Shown: positions 8,193 through 18,766 of the stretch, in pieces | Numbering within the stretch: position 1 is the first letter of the stretch | Layout: every line of letters begins with the position of its first letter | Source: Balneolaceae bacterium | Lineage (GTDB): Bacteria > Bacteroidota > Rhodothermia > Balneolales > Balneolaceae | Direction of reading: 5' to 3' | DNA: 64,000 bases | NCBI GenBank assembly: GCA_017640665.1 | Contig: JAEPQE010000002.1 | Location: 558,001-622,000 of the forward strand | Position numbers and translations under genes: made by a program | The notes under the pieces: generated by a model | Told to the model about the DNA's origin: nothing | Database searches by the model: none | The model's input: only the letters and a program-made list of their open reading frames with translations

Positions 8193-10502
8193 CTATTCAG
8201 ATTTAATTACAACCGCAGTCAAAGGGTCGACTATAACTTTACCCGATTCAATTCTTATCCCACTTAGTTCTGTTACTTTACTTATTCCTGCCTCGTCTGA
8301 ATCAACCAAAACTACAGCATTGGTCAGGTCATACGCCATACTAAATGAGCGTTCGCTCGAATCTGCATTGATAATTACAAAATATGTCTCACCTGTTGTA
8401 GATTCGGTTTTGTAAATGATTGCCAAATCCTCTTCACCTATTTCCGGGCTTTCTACCAGAGATACATTCTGTTGAATAAGTTCCTCAGTCCCTAATCTGA
8501 AGGCATCCGTTGATTTTCGTAACGCAATGAGACCCCGGGTATATTCCATTGTACGTTTGTGGATTCCCTCGTTTGTCACTTTATCCCAGTTAAACTTATT
8601 TACTGCTTCAGATGCATCGTAGGAATTCCGAATCAGATAAGGATATTCAAATCCTTCACCTTTGATGAACTCTCTTTCCGGCGGGATTGAAGAAAACCAT
8701 TGCTTTGTCCTGCCATATTCCTGTCCCGCATGGAGAAAAGCCACTCCCTGACTGGTTAACACCATTGTATTAGCTAATCTGATTCTTTTGTGGATTTCCA
8801 GCTGGTGATTTTTTGGATCTTTTTTAATTGAAAGTGCGATCATGTCATGGAGTGTTAATCCGTCGTGAACTGCAACATATTGGAGCACATCACCCGGATC
8901 ATCTTCCGTCATGTTTTCCGGCTTAGCAATAATACTATTGAAAATCGTTTCAACAGACCTGGCTCCTCCCGTTAAAAATCGAGGCTCGCCTTCAATTCCG
9001 TGACCTGATTTCAATTCATCTCTGATTTCATCTGAAAAACAGGAAACACTATTTGTCTGATTCATCCAGTCCTGATCGGCCGATACTACCTGGTCACCAT
9101 CATCCCCGGCATACGTTCTCCAGCATTCACCTACCATATGAACATCAGGATTAATTTTTTGAGCTTCATCGAAAGTCATTTGAATAGTTTCCCCATCAAG
9201 ATCTCCCATCAAATCGTAACGAAAACCATCTACTTTATACTCACTGGTCCAGAATTTGATGGAGTCGATGATTAATTTACGAGTCATGGCATGGGTAGAA
9301 CCGGGTCTTCCTCCACCATAACTTTCTTTTGGAGTTCCTTCAGCATCCATAAAATGATAATAGCCCGGCACTATGTCTTCCAGAAATGTCAATTTTGCTG
9401 TATGATTATAAACTACGTCAAGCGTAACACCCATCCCTGCCTTATGAATTGCATTAACGAGCTCTTTTAATTCTTTGATTCTGAGTTCCGGATCAGTTGG
9501 ATCAATAGAATATATTCCATCTGGTGAAAAATAGTTATCCGGACCGTACCCCCAGTTATAATTCGCTCCTAGTTTGTATTCCGTTCGATCCGGATTTCGA
9601 TATAATTCATCTGAATACGTATAACTAAGAACCGGCAAAAGTTGAATGTGTGTAACGCCAAGATTTTTGATGTACTCGAGTCTCTCAGTAAACGCATTAT
9701 ATGTTCCGAATGGAGCTTCTGTTTTAATATTCGGATCAGAAGTAAAATCTGAAACATGAACTTCCCAAATAATAGCGTCCTCTCGTTTCTCAAAACCCTC
9801 AATGCTTGCAAAATCAAGATCTGGACCAATTGCAGAGGGATTAACAATGGCACCTTTTGGATTAAAGAAATTCTCTCTGGTTGTAACTGCTAAGGATTTA
9901 GCGTAGGGATCTAAGGCTTCTTTAGTTTCTCCATAATTGGTAACAGAATAGGTATAGAACTTTCCATAGATCTCTTCTAATAGTTTAACGGACCAAACTC
10001 CTTTCTCTCCTTTATACAATGAAATTGTATCAGAAGGCGAGTCATCTTGTCCGTCTTCATAAATATTAAGGATTACCTCAGAAGCAAGAGGAGCCCAAAG
10101 CTTGAATTCAATTTCATCTTCGTAGAAAAGTATTCCAAGTTCTCCATCATAAGTATAAAGCTCATCAATGGTTTTCCAATGAGGACGAGCTACGGTTTCG
10201 GATCCTTTTGTTTTGACGGAATAGGTCTTCGTGAAGTCCAGATTTTCTTTGGTGTAAAGAGTAAATAAACCATCTCCTCCTTTCATTGATTCGATCGTTA
10301 TTTCCTTACTGTTCTCTTCAATTATTACAGGAACTGAACCTTTAGTTAACACATTGATTGTTTTTATTTCCTTTTGCCCGATAATGAAGGCTACCTGAAC
10401 AGGTTCAGAACTCTGAGCAAGAATCTTACTGCCAAAAAATACAGTCGGGAATAAAAAAAGCACCAATGTATTCACCAGTGCTTTAAAGAAATTTCTTTTC
10501 AT
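8193..10502 (-). CDS. pulA: Type I pullulanase (GH13), exported
   Basis: 769 aa, hydrolyses alpha-1,6 branch points of pullulan, glycogen and limit dextrins. A cleavable signal peptide is seen (residues 1-30, ending ILAQ). A CBM48-like domain with FKLWAPLASEVILNIYED follows at about 130-200. The type I pullulanase signature YNWGYGP is at 315-321. Catalytic residues by family comparison are Asp430 in VDGFRYDLMG and Glu459 in MVGECWR, with the transition-state region VAVHDGLTLHD near 548. A C-terminal beta-sandwich ends the protein without a T9SS sorting motif, so a periplasmic location is likely. It is the last gene of the amylolytic locus, 17 bp after the transporter. Confidence 0.93.
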   Translation of the reverse strand: MKRNFFKALVNTLVLFLFPTVFFGSKILAQSSEPVQVAFIIGQKEIKTINVLTKGSVPVIIEENSKEITIESMKGGDGLFTLYTKENLDFTKTYSVKTKGSETVARPHWKTIDELYTYDGELGILFYEDEIEFKLWAPLASEVILNIYEDGQDDSPSDTISLYKGEKGVWSVKLLEEIYGKFYTYSVTNYGETKEALDPYAKSLAVTTRENFFNPKGAIVNPSAIGPDLDFASIEGFEKREDAIIWEVHVSDFTSDPNIKTEAPFGTYNAFTERLEYIKNLGVTHIQLLPVLSYTYSDELYRNPDRTEYKLGANYNWGYGPDNYFSPDGIYSIDPTDPELRIKELKELVNAIHKAGMGVTLDVVYNHTAKLTFLEDIVPGYYHFMDAEGTPKESYGGGRPGSTHAMTRKLIIDSIKFWTSEYKVDGFRYDLMGDLDGETIQMTFDEAQKINPDVHMVGECWRTYAGDDGDQVVSADQDWMNQTNSVSCFSDEIRDELKSGHGIEGEPRFLTGGARSVETIFNSIIAKPENMTEDDPGDVLQYVAVHDGLTLHDMIALSIKKDPKNHQLEIHKRIRLANTMVLTSQGVAFLHAGQEYGRTKQWFSSIPPEREFIKGEGFEYPYLIRNSYDASEAVNKFNWDKVTNEGIHKRTMEYTRGLIALRKSTDAFRLGTEELIQQNVSLVESPEIGEEDLAIIYKTESTTGETYFVIINADSSERSFSMAYDLTNAVVLVDSDEAGISKVTELSGIRIESGKVIVDPLTAVVIKSE

Positions 10503-10519
10503 AATGCTAGGAAATTTTG

Positions 10520-12040
10520 TTAGACAGCTGTTGCACCTTCAGATTGTCCCTGATCGTCTACTCTCAAACATAGAATTCCAGATAGTATCATTGAAACTCC
10601 TCCTAATACAAGAATAAGGATCGTTTGTCCCCCAAAGAGTGAGGTCAGCATAAAACCTAAAACGGATGCTGCTAAAATCTGGGGAATCACAATAAAGAAA
10701 TTAAATACTCCCATATAATATCCCATCTTATCAGCAGGAATTGATCCTGATAAAATAGCATATGGCATTGATAAAATACTTGCCCACGCAATCCCAACAC
10801 CTACCATACTTAGCCAAAGCATACTTGGATTACTTATAAAGTAGATTGAGATCAGTCCAATACCTCCTATTACCAAAGCCATCATGTGTGTGACTTTTCT
10901 GCTGGTTTTTCTTGCTACCCAAGGAAGCATTATGGCGGCCAGAGCCGCGATCCCGTTGTACCCACCGAATAAATTACTCACCATATCAGCTCCCTGATTG
11001 TATAGCAAAGAGGTAGTGTCTGTTGTTCCATAAATATGAGAGGTTACCGCAGAGGTTGTATAAATCCACATTGAAAAAAGAGCGAACCAGGTAAAGAACT
11101 GTACTACTGCTAACTGTACCATCGTTTTTGGCATTGTATTGAAATCCTTTACGATATGTACCAGTGCGGATCTGGTTTTTCCGCTTTTCGTTAATGAAGA
11201 GCCAATAAGATGAACCAATCCAAAGAGGATTAAGCCCCCGCCTAAAACGTGAAGTTGTTGATCGATTCCTGTGAGAGCTACAAAACCGGAAAAAACTGCA
11301 CCGGCAAGTAAATACATCAATCCAATTCGGCTAAACTTATTGGCAAACATTGACTCATTTTCGCTTGGCATTGCCGGCTCGTCATGTTCTTCGTCTCCTT
11401 CAGGAGGATACTCCTTAGTAGTAAATACCGTCCACATCACCGTTATAAAATACATTGCCGCACCAATATAGAATGAGTATTTAACAGATGGAGGAATCAC
11501 ACCCTCAGGTGCTGTATTTGGTATGTCTAGCCAGTTCGCAAAAATCCAAGGAAGGAAGGAAGCAACCAGCGCTCCAATCCCAATAAAGAAACTCTGCATC
11601 GCAAAGCCGGATGTTCGTTGATCTTCAGGCAGTAAATCACCTACAAAAGCTCTGAAAGGTTCCATGGTAATATTGATGGAAGCATCCATAATCCAAAGTA
11701 CACCAACCGCAATCCAAAGTGCTGCAGAGTTAGGCATTGCAACCAGTGCTATAGCCCCTGTTATTGCTCCAAGAGCAAAATAAGGTCTTCTTCTGCCCCA
11801 TTTGGGAAGCCAGGTTCTGTCTGAATAGTAACCAATAATTGGTTGTACAATTAGCCCGGTAACAGGTGCTGCAAGCCAATAAATCGCAAGGCTCGATGTA
11901 TCTGCACCAAGAGTCTCAAAAATTCGACTGGTATTAGCATTCTGTAATGCGAATCCCATTTGAATACCTAAAAACCCGAAACTCATATTCCAGAGTTGAA
12001 TAAAGTTAAGTCTTGGTTTTCTTTGCGGTGTGTTAGACAT
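10520..12040 (-). CDS. MFS sugar transporter (SLC45/GPH-like)
   Basis: 506 aa with about twelve hydrophobic segments. The loop after TM2-3 reads DRTWLPKWGRRRPYF, close to the cytoplasmic signature of the SLC45 and plant sucrose-proton symporter group, which Bacteroidota-type genomes often place in maltose loci. Internal conserved acidic residues such as in GVLWIMDASINI support proton coupling. Given its place between two amylase genes and the pullulanase, it most likely carries maltose or malto-oligosaccharides across the inner membrane. The substrate is inferred from context only. Confidence 0.85.
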   Translation of the reverse strand: MSNTPQRKPRLNFIQLWNMSFGFLGIQMGFALQNANTSRIFETLGADTSSLAIYWLAAPVTGLIVQPIIGYYSDRTWLPKWGRRRPYFALGAITGAIALVAMPNSAALWIAVGVLWIMDASINITMEPFRAFVGDLLPEDQRTSGFAMQSFFIGIGALVASFLPWIFANWLDIPNTAPEGVIPPSVKYSFYIGAAMYFITVMWTVFTTKEYPPEGDEEHDEPAMPSENESMFANKFSRIGLMYLLAGAVFSGFVALTGIDQQLHVLGGGLILFGLVHLIGSSLTKSGKTRSALVHIVKDFNTMPKTMVQLAVVQFFTWFALFSMWIYTTSAVTSHIYGTTDTTSLLYNQGADMVSNLFGGYNGIAALAAIMLPWVARKTSRKVTHMMALVIGGIGLISIYFISNPSMLWLSMVGVGIAWASILSMPYAILSGSIPADKMGYYMGVFNFFIVIPQILAASVLGFMLTSLFGGQTILILVLGGVSMILSGILCLRVDDQGQSEGATAV

Positions 12041-12056
12041 GTTTTTGCGCCTTAAA

Positions 12057-13430
12057 TTATTTAGTAGCTAATATAAACCAACGGTGTGGAGGTAATTCGA
12101 AATCGTATGTATTACCATTTTCAGCGTTTATCTCACCTTCTGTCACCCCATATTTTGCATATGTACTTGACGACCACAATGGCACAGAAATCTGTTTTGG
12201 TTCATCAGAATTATTGATTGCAACAATAACCTCATCAGTCCCTTTTTTGCGTGAGAAAGCATACGTTTCTTCCGGGGATGAAATACGTTTGAAGTCCCCT
12301 CCATAGGCTCCATTCCAGAGAGCCTGATTACTTGTATTAAGATCTAGCAGTAACGTATAAAAATTCTGATAGGAATAACTTTTCCAGGGAATTTCATCTT
12401 TTTCAAAAAACTCGAGTTGTTTATCAAGAACCGACTCTTGTCCGTTATAAATCAGAGGCATGCCCTGAACCGTAGCTGAAAGCACTGCGAAGTTTTCGAA
12501 GTTGTCTCCATACATGCCCGGATCGGTACCATTCCATGAGTTTTCGTCATGATTTGAGGTGAAGTACATTCGGTACGAGTTTTTTGGGAATCGTTTTGCA
12601 TCTCGTTCAAACAGAGAATCTAAATCCGCAAATGATTGCTCTCCTTTTGCAATCTCCCGAATTACATGAGCATACTCCCAAGCGTAATTCATATCAAACG
12701 CTTCAAACAGCAATTCAGGTTCACCATCCTCTGCCAACATGAATACATCTTTTATTTTATCTAATTCTTCATGTGCAGTAATCCAGAAATCAACCGGGAC
12801 CATCCCTGCTACATCGCAACGATATCCATCGATTCCAAACTCATCCACCCAGTAAACTAAGGCGTCAAGCATAGCTGCACGCATGTCCTCGTTTTCATAA
12901 TTCAGATCAATCACATCGCTCCAGTCTGCTACTGGTGGCTGGAAGTTTCCGTCTTCGTCTAAGGTGTACCAATCTTTGTTTGCCGTCCATGGATTATCCC
13001 ATGCCGAATGATTCGCTACCCAATCCAGAATCACCTTAAAACCCATTTCATGCGCTTCATCAACCAGTGCCTTGAAATCTTCTTTGGTCCCAAATTCGGG
13101 GTTAATCCCTTCATAATCTTTAATAGAATAATAGCTCCCAAGTGTACCTTTACGGTTTAATTCGCCGATAGGCTGAACAGGCATGAGCCACAAGATTTTA
13201 ACCCCCATCTCTTTTAAACGGGGAAGGTCTTCACGAAAAGCATTAAAGGTTCCTTCCGGGGAATATTGCCGAATATTTACCTCGTAAATATTTGCGTTTT
13301 TGCTCCATTCAGGATGTTCAACGGTACTTAACCGGGGAGCTTCTGATTTTTTTTCAGGGGTTCCACAGCTTGCAAATACAACTCCTATTAAGAGAGTAAC
13401 TAACGCTATTTTTTTTGAATAAGAATTCAT
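12057..13430 (-). CDS. GH13 alpha-amylase lipoprotein
   Basis: 457 aa. The N-terminus is a lipoprotein signal, LLIGVVFASC with Cys22. The (beta/alpha)8 barrel motifs are present: region I DWVANH (136-141), region II DGYRCDVAGM with nucleophile Asp206, region III LAEDGEPE with acid/base Glu234, and region IV TSNHDENSW with His294-Asp295. A small C-terminal beta domain ends at the stop codon. It is short for the family and has no carbohydrate-binding module, suggesting a membrane-attached maltodextrin-trimming enzyme. Spaced 7 bp from the upstream amylase gene and 16 bp from the transporter. Confidence 0.93.
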   Translation of the reverse strand: MNSYSKKIALVTLLIGVVFASCGTPEKKSEAPRLSTVEHPEWSKNANIYEVNIRQYSPEGTFNAFREDLPRLKEMGVKILWLMPVQPIGELNRKGTLGSYYSIKDYEGINPEFGTKEDFKALVDEAHEMGFKVILDWVANHSAWDNPWTANKDWYTLDEDGNFQPPVADWSDVIDLNYENEDMRAAMLDALVYWVDEFGIDGYRCDVAGMVPVDFWITAHEELDKIKDVFMLAEDGEPELLFEAFDMNYAWEYAHVIREIAKGEQSFADLDSLFERDAKRFPKNSYRMYFTSNHDENSWNGTDPGMYGDNFENFAVLSATVQGMPLIYNGQESVLDKQLEFFEKDEIPWKSYSYQNFYTLLLDLNTSNQALWNGAYGGDFKRISSPEETYAFSRKKGTDEVIVAINNSDEPKQISVPLWSSSTYAKYGVTEGEINAENGNTYDFELPPHRWFILATK

Positions 13431-13437
13431 GAGTGAT

Positions 13438-15792
13438 CTATTCTAATGTTAAAATTTCGAATGAATTTGCCGGTAGTTGAATGCTTAACTCTGTGCCATT
13501 CACTTCAAACTCGTTTCCAAAAGTGGCTTCCAGAGCTGAGTAATCAAAGTCATCCCGTAAACCTACTGAGACATTTTGTGTACGCCCTGACTTATTAAAG
13601 ACTACCACAACCTGGTGGTTGAAATAAGCCCGCGAATAAGAAAGGATATCATCTTCTGTTAAGTGAAACTTAAAGTCTCCATACAAAAGTGGTAGTGAGG
13701 AATTTCTAAGATCGGTAAGAATACCATAGATGGTTCTGTTTCTCAGCTCAAATGCATTCAGTTCATCTTCTTCAAATTCCATCCAACGTCGGTTATCCGG
13801 ATCGTTAGCTCCTGGCTGACCGTATTCGTCTCCCTGATAAGTGACAGGGATACCGGGTATGGTTAGGTTCCAGGCATGGAGCATACTGAGTTTATCATAA
13901 GCAAATTCCTGTGGGTCTCCGATTTCGCGGGTCCAACCAGCAAGTTTTGCATCTTCTCCCCACACTACTTCGCCACTTGTGTAGGTGATGAACCGGGCTT
14001 TATCGTGATTGCCAGAAATGTAGCCCATCAGGTTATGATAGCCGTAGTAATTGAAACTCTCCTGTAGCTGATCTCTTAATCCTGTGAATGAGGTATTCTG
14101 GCCAAAGGCATTTACAGCGGCATCATACATCCCAAAATCAAACTGAGAATCTAACATCCCGGAATTGATATAGCTTGAAATCAACTCCCGGCTTCCGTAA
14201 GTCTCCCCTACCTGATATACCTGCTTACCGGTTTCGAGCGTAACTTCTTCTTTAATTTTACGGGTGAGTGTTCTCCAGAATTCAAGCTGTATATGTTTGG
14301 TTGCATCGTGACGGAATCCATCTAGGTCGAACTCTTTTACCCAATAAAGAGCTGAATCCGTCATTGTCTCAATCACTTCAGGATTTGAGAAATCAAGGCT
14401 GGGCATGAAGGTATCGAACCAAGTGGTTAGACGTTGTTCATCCCAAAGTTGGGTATTCATCGTTCCATCTGGTAGGTACAAATCTGTTGCCCAGTCAGGG
14501 TTATTCTGATATACAGGATGGAGTTCGTGTACGTGATTAGCCACATAATCTAAAATCACATTCATCCCGTTTTCGTGTGCTACATCGAGTAATTCCCTGA
14601 ATTCCTCTTCTGTTCCATATCGGTTATCAGTTTTTGAAGATGAAATAGGCCAGTAACCGTGATAACCAGAAAACTTAGTTACCGGTCCACCCTGATCCCA
14701 AAGTCCATAGGCAGTTTCCGGATTTTGTGTGATTGGAGAAAGCCAGAGAGTATTTACTCCAATCTTTTCAAAATAACCGCTTTTGATAGTTTGTGTGATA
14801 CCGGAAAAATCACCGCCATAATAATTTGCTTTGGGATGAATATCAGGATCATCAACTAAGCGGGTGTTAGCTTCATTCCCATCCTTAAAACGATCAATCA
14901 AAACGAAATACATATTCCATGTATGGAAATCGTGACGCGTAAGCTGATTTGTATTCTCTACAACGTTTCCATTTTGTAAGGGAATCAGAACATCATTTGA
15001 AATCTCTGAATCATTATATGCCCAAGCCCTGATGTATGAGCGATCTAAACTTCCAGCTTCTAAAGGTATTGTTACCTGTAGCCCACCGTCCGTTTCTGTG
15101 ACTTCAAGCATTTTATTTTGCCAGAAAACAATCAATCCTGATGCATCTTCATGGTTAAAAGTTACTTTATTCCCTTCGAAAGAACTGGTATATAGCGTTG
15201 GTTTGGCAGCCTCAGATTCACCAACAACCAATAGAGAGTTTCTTCCCCCCATCCCATTAGAAACGCTAGTTGGATTAGACGGATCAATAGTTTCCACCCC
15301 ATCAACAACAAAGAGATACTGGTACATCCCTTTGTTGATCAACATAGATGTTTTCCAGACATCGCCTTCCTTTTCTAACTCAGTTGATCCTGGATTCCAG
15401 TTGTTCATCTCTCCTTTAAGCTGTACGGTCTGGTAATCGTTACCCTTAGCATCAAAAACTAATTCGATTTCTTCTTTAGCTGATTTTTTTAGCAGGATAG
15501 CGTACTCTTCACCCAAAGCTGTAATAGTAAGAGCATCAACTGGTGTAGAAATTGAACCCTGAAGAGTTAAAATGCCTTTTTCAGATTTTGAGACCGTTAT
15601 TCCTTCCGGTGCATCTATAGTACTAATCATATCAGCATCTATAAAAAAGTCTTCGAGAACAATCTCTGTAGTTTCAAAACCCAAATTTATTGGACTTGCC
15701 AACCCAATGATCTGCGAACCTTTGTATTCTACTGGCTTCTGACAAGCAAGAATAAGAATGGGCAGTACAATCAGAATCCGGAGCTTTTTCAT
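13438..15792 (-). CDS. GH13 amylase lipoprotein with N-terminal starch-binding-type module
   Basis: 784 aa. Lipobox LILAC (Cys17). After an N-terminal beta domain, residues about 112-190 form a CBM20/48-like sandwich, with LKGEMNNWNPGS and YQYLFVVDG matching the glycogen-binding family seen in AMPK-beta. The catalytic barrel follows from about residue 290: LDYVANH (414-420), DGFRHDATKH with nucleophile Asp496, VGETYGS with Glu530 and SGNHDKARF with His596-Asp597. This layout resembles cyclomaltodextrinase or SusG-type outer-membrane amylases. It lies between the T9SS amylase and the smaller amylase with very short spacers, so it belongs to the same transcript. Confidence 0.92.
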   Translation of the reverse strand: MKKLRILIVLPILILACQKPVEYKGSQIIGLASPINLGFETTEIVLEDFFIDADMISTIDAPEGITVSKSEKGILTLQGSISTPVDALTITALGEEYAILLKKSAKEEIELVFDAKGNDYQTVQLKGEMNNWNPGSTELEKEGDVWKTSMLINKGMYQYLFVVDGVETIDPSNPTSVSNGMGGRNSLLVVGESEAAKPTLYTSSFEGNKVTFNHEDASGLIVFWQNKMLEVTETDGGLQVTIPLEAGSLDRSYIRAWAYNDSEISNDVLIPLQNGNVVENTNQLTRHDFHTWNMYFVLIDRFKDGNEANTRLVDDPDIHPKANYYGGDFSGITQTIKSGYFEKIGVNTLWLSPITQNPETAYGLWDQGGPVTKFSGYHGYWPISSSKTDNRYGTEEEFRELLDVAHENGMNVILDYVANHVHELHPVYQNNPDWATDLYLPDGTMNTQLWDEQRLTTWFDTFMPSLDFSNPEVIETMTDSALYWVKEFDLDGFRHDATKHIQLEFWRTLTRKIKEEVTLETGKQVYQVGETYGSRELISSYINSGMLDSQFDFGMYDAAVNAFGQNTSFTGLRDQLQESFNYYGYHNLMGYISGNHDKARFITYTSGEVVWGEDAKLAGWTREIGDPQEFAYDKLSMLHAWNLTIPGIPVTYQGDEYGQPGANDPDNRRWMEFEEDELNAFELRNRTIYGILTDLRNSSLPLLYGDFKFHLTEDDILSYSRAYFNHQVVVVFNKSGRTQNVSVGLRDDFDYSALEATFGNEFEVNGTELSIQLPANSFEILTLE

Positions 15793-15796
15793 ATAC

Positions 15797-18751
15797 TTAT
15801 TTTAGCAATGTCATTTTTTGAGTTTGAATAATCTGCCCTGCCCGAAGTCTTACAAGATACATTCCGCTGCTTAATGAAGAAGCATCAAAAGTAATAGTAT
15901 GAGTTCCTGCTGGTTTAACTTCATTTACCAGCTCTGCAACTTTTCTACCAACAATATCATACACTTCCAGAGTGATCTGACCCGATCTTGCTATGTCAAA
16001 AGTTATGTTTGTTGCGGGGTTGAATGGGTTCGGATAGTTTTGATAGAGCTTAAATGAAGTTGGCTGATCTTCCTGATAATTACCTTCGTTTGAAACTGAA
16101 ATACCTTCTTCAGGAGTTTCAAATTCTTTCGTAGTAAATATTTTGAATTCACCAGGGTTCAGGAATACTTTCTCTTCAACATCTGAAACCTCAACTTCTT
16201 CTCCTGTAAAGTAATCATACCATGTTCCTGTTTTGGTATAATCAACCGAGACATTGGATGAAGTAACTTTAAAATTCCCAATTATAACAACATCCGTGTC
16301 TTCGTGTGTTAAAGTAATACGTTTTACAACATTACTTAAAGCATATAATGCAGTTTCCGGATTCGTAAAAGCAGGGCTACTCTTCCTTAATTTTAATAAT
16401 GCCGACCAAGTTTTATAAAGATTGATTCGTTCTTCTGTATCTGGGTTATTCCAATAATCCCAGCGAATCGGCTTATTACCAACTCTATCAGCTACGCTTG
16501 GGGCACAATCACCATTGCTATCACCCCCCGGCTTTAAACATTGTTCTCCATTATTTCCATATCCATAGCCTAATTCACCAAATTGCCAAATCATTTTGGG
16601 GCCGGGTAAAGTAAAAAAGAATGCACCGGCTAGTTTTTGTCTGCCCAATGCAGTATTCAAATCTCTAACATTATAAGAACCGGGATCAGTTTCACAACCA
16701 TTTCCACCACTCGGAAAGCTCTCACAAGCTCCGAAGCTTCGGTTTTTAAACATCAACCATTGCTCGTCATGACTTTCCATATACCCTACTAAATGTTGCT
16801 TCTCAAAACTTCTGGAAGCAGCCAATACCCCAAAAAGGTTAGAAGTATATCCCATGGTGGCTTCGTTATACGCACCATTCATATTCCCCCAAAGCATAAT
16901 TCCTTTTCCTTCATCTATGCGATAATTTGCCCACTGACTTTCTTCCTGATCTGTTCCCAGGTGTTCAAAAATCACATAAAAATCAGGATCAACAGCCCAT
17001 TGGTAATCAGCATATTTTTTGAGGAGATCTACCCGATCTTGTTGATAAGAACTGGTGCAACCATTTGGTTCCGGTGTACAGTTTTGGGTAAATCCTTTAG
17101 TCAAATCCCATCTGAATCCATCGACCTTATACTCATTTATCCAATGCTCGATCATTCTTTTGTTATAGTATTGGGTACCAGAATATTGATGATTAAAGTC
17201 ATTAAATACATTGAATTCATGTTTTGGTGAAGTATTGAAATACGGATTCTCTCCAAAATCGTATAATTGATATAATGGATGTCTGCCCGTTGCATGGTTC
17301 ATCACCACATCTAAAATGACCGCAATACCTCTTTTATGAGCTTCGTCAACAAATTGCTTGAAGGCTTCAGGTGTCCCATAATATTTATCAAGAGCGATAT
17401 GTGAGCCGGGGTTATACCCCCAACTTTCGTTTCCATCAAACTCACTTACAGGCATTAGTTCGATAGCATTAACTCCCAAACGTTCTAAATAATCCAGAGA
17501 ATCGATAAGTGAATTAAAACTGTGATCTGAGAGGAAGTCCCGAATCAACAATTCGTATATAACTAATGATTCTTTATCTGGCTTTTCAAAATCTGTTACC
17601 TCCCATTGATATTCCGATTTTCCAGGTTCCAGAATACTCACATAGCCAGAGGTTTTACCAGTTGGGTACTCTTTCAAATTTGGAAATACAGAAGATGAAA
17701 TTCCCTGATCCTCACTTGGGTGTAATAATAACCCGGAATATGGATCTGCAATAACCCTTTCCTGGTCAACATAATATTGATACCCATATTGTAGCCCCGG
17801 AGTAAGTCCCTCAATTTCTAGCCAAAACCATACACTATCGGCATTAAGTGAATCCCTTTTCATCTGGTAATCAAAATCAATCCCCCAGTCGTTAAAGTCT
17901 CCTATTACAAAAACGTTCTTTTTCTCCGGAGCAAATAAAGACAGTGTAACTTTTGTAGGATCTGCTTCTGAATAGGTGATTCCATCTTTCAGACCTGCAG
18001 GGCGGGCTTCATCCACCGTAACAAGTTCGCCGATATACTGAAATAATGTTGAATCAAGTTGTATAATCCCAGCATCGGTTATTGTCTTTATTTTAAACTC
18101 GTTTTCACCATTAACGAGCAAATCAAGAACAGCAGGGGCACTAACTGCATCAAAGTTCAGAAGACTTGATACTGAATCATACTTATTCTCAAAGGTACCA
18201 AGAAGTGTATCATTAATATAAACTTCAGATAAAGTCTCATCTACTGGGTCTGATGATTTAGCAGAAACATTAACCCAAAACTCTAATTCATCTTCTGTGA
18301 TAAGGTCACTATTTCCAGGTTGCATCTGAAATACTAAGGGGTGAACTATCTTCAGAAATGAGTCACTATTAGGTCCTACAGTTAATGGATTTCGTGGATC
18401 TGAAAACCATTCCCAGCTTGTCCCGGCTCCGTTATAATGCTCATGAAACTTATATGCATACCCTGTTTCGCTTTCTCTGGTAGTTGTTCCACCTCCTACA
18501 CGTAACCGAATGGTTTTGTACCAAAATCCGGCCTCGGCATTTTCTGTCATTAGTGATGGCGCGGTTGTTGCAATTTCACCGGCGTTGTTTGGTCCCCATC
18601 CGTTAAACTCTCCGGGAACAAACCCCCTCACTGCATTATCATTTGGATAATATCTGAATGTAACGTTTAAAGAATCCTGAGCTACGGTAATAGTACTTAA
18701 CAGGAATAGATTAGCAAATAGAAAAGTTGATAAGAAGACTTTTTTTTTCAT
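15797..18751 (-). CDS. Secreted multidomain GH13 amylase with T9SS sorting domain
   Basis: 984 aa. Signal peptide (1-24, ending TVAQ), then two CBM48-like E-set modules: about 28-140 (PGEFNGWGPN) and 262-370 (VFVIGDFNDWGIDFDY). The GH13 barrel spans about 390-760 with DVVMNHA (481-487), DGFRWDLTKG (nucleophile Asp549), VIFEHLG (Glu596) and MESHDEQW (His661-Asp662). Several cysteines between 556 and 700 may form disulphides, as expected outside the cell. The last 80 residues are a T9SS type A sorting domain: LYQNYPNPFNPATNITF, then a beta-sandwich ending KMTLLK. This is probably the cell-surface or released enzyme that starts polysaccharide attack. Confidence 0.94.
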   Translation of the reverse strand: MKKKVFLSTFLFANLFLLSTITVAQDSLNVTFRYYPNDNAVRGFVPGEFNGWGPNNAGEIATTAPSLMTENAEAGFWYKTIRLRVGGGTTTRESETGYAYKFHEHYNGAGTSWEWFSDPRNPLTVGPNSDSFLKIVHPLVFQMQPGNSDLITEDELEFWVNVSAKSSDPVDETLSEVYINDTLLGTFENKYDSVSSLLNFDAVSAPAVLDLLVNGENEFKIKTITDAGIIQLDSTLFQYIGELVTVDEARPAGLKDGITYSEADPTKVTLSLFAPEKKNVFVIGDFNDWGIDFDYQMKRDSLNADSVWFWLEIEGLTPGLQYGYQYYVDQERVIADPYSGLLLHPSEDQGISSSVFPNLKEYPTGKTSGYVSILEPGKSEYQWEVTDFEKPDKESLVIYELLIRDFLSDHSFNSLIDSLDYLERLGVNAIELMPVSEFDGNESWGYNPGSHIALDKYYGTPEAFKQFVDEAHKRGIAVILDVVMNHATGRHPLYQLYDFGENPYFNTSPKHEFNVFNDFNHQYSGTQYYNKRMIEHWINEYKVDGFRWDLTKGFTQNCTPEPNGCTSSYQQDRVDLLKKYADYQWAVDPDFYVIFEHLGTDQEESQWANYRIDEGKGIMLWGNMNGAYNEATMGYTSNLFGVLAASRSFEKQHLVGYMESHDEQWLMFKNRSFGACESFPSGGNGCETDPGSYNVRDLNTALGRQKLAGAFFFTLPGPKMIWQFGELGYGYGNNGEQCLKPGGDSNGDCAPSVADRVGNKPIRWDYWNNPDTEERINLYKTWSALLKLRKSSPAFTNPETALYALSNVVKRITLTHEDTDVVIIGNFKVTSSNVSVDYTKTGTWYDYFTGEEVEVSDVEEKVFLNPGEFKIFTTKEFETPEEGISVSNEGNYQEDQPTSFKLYQNYPNPFNPATNITFDIARSGQITLEVYDIVGRKVAELVNEVKPAGTHTITFDASSLSSGMYLVRLRAGQIIQTQKMTLLK

Positions 18752-18766
18752 AAATAGTAAGTAGTA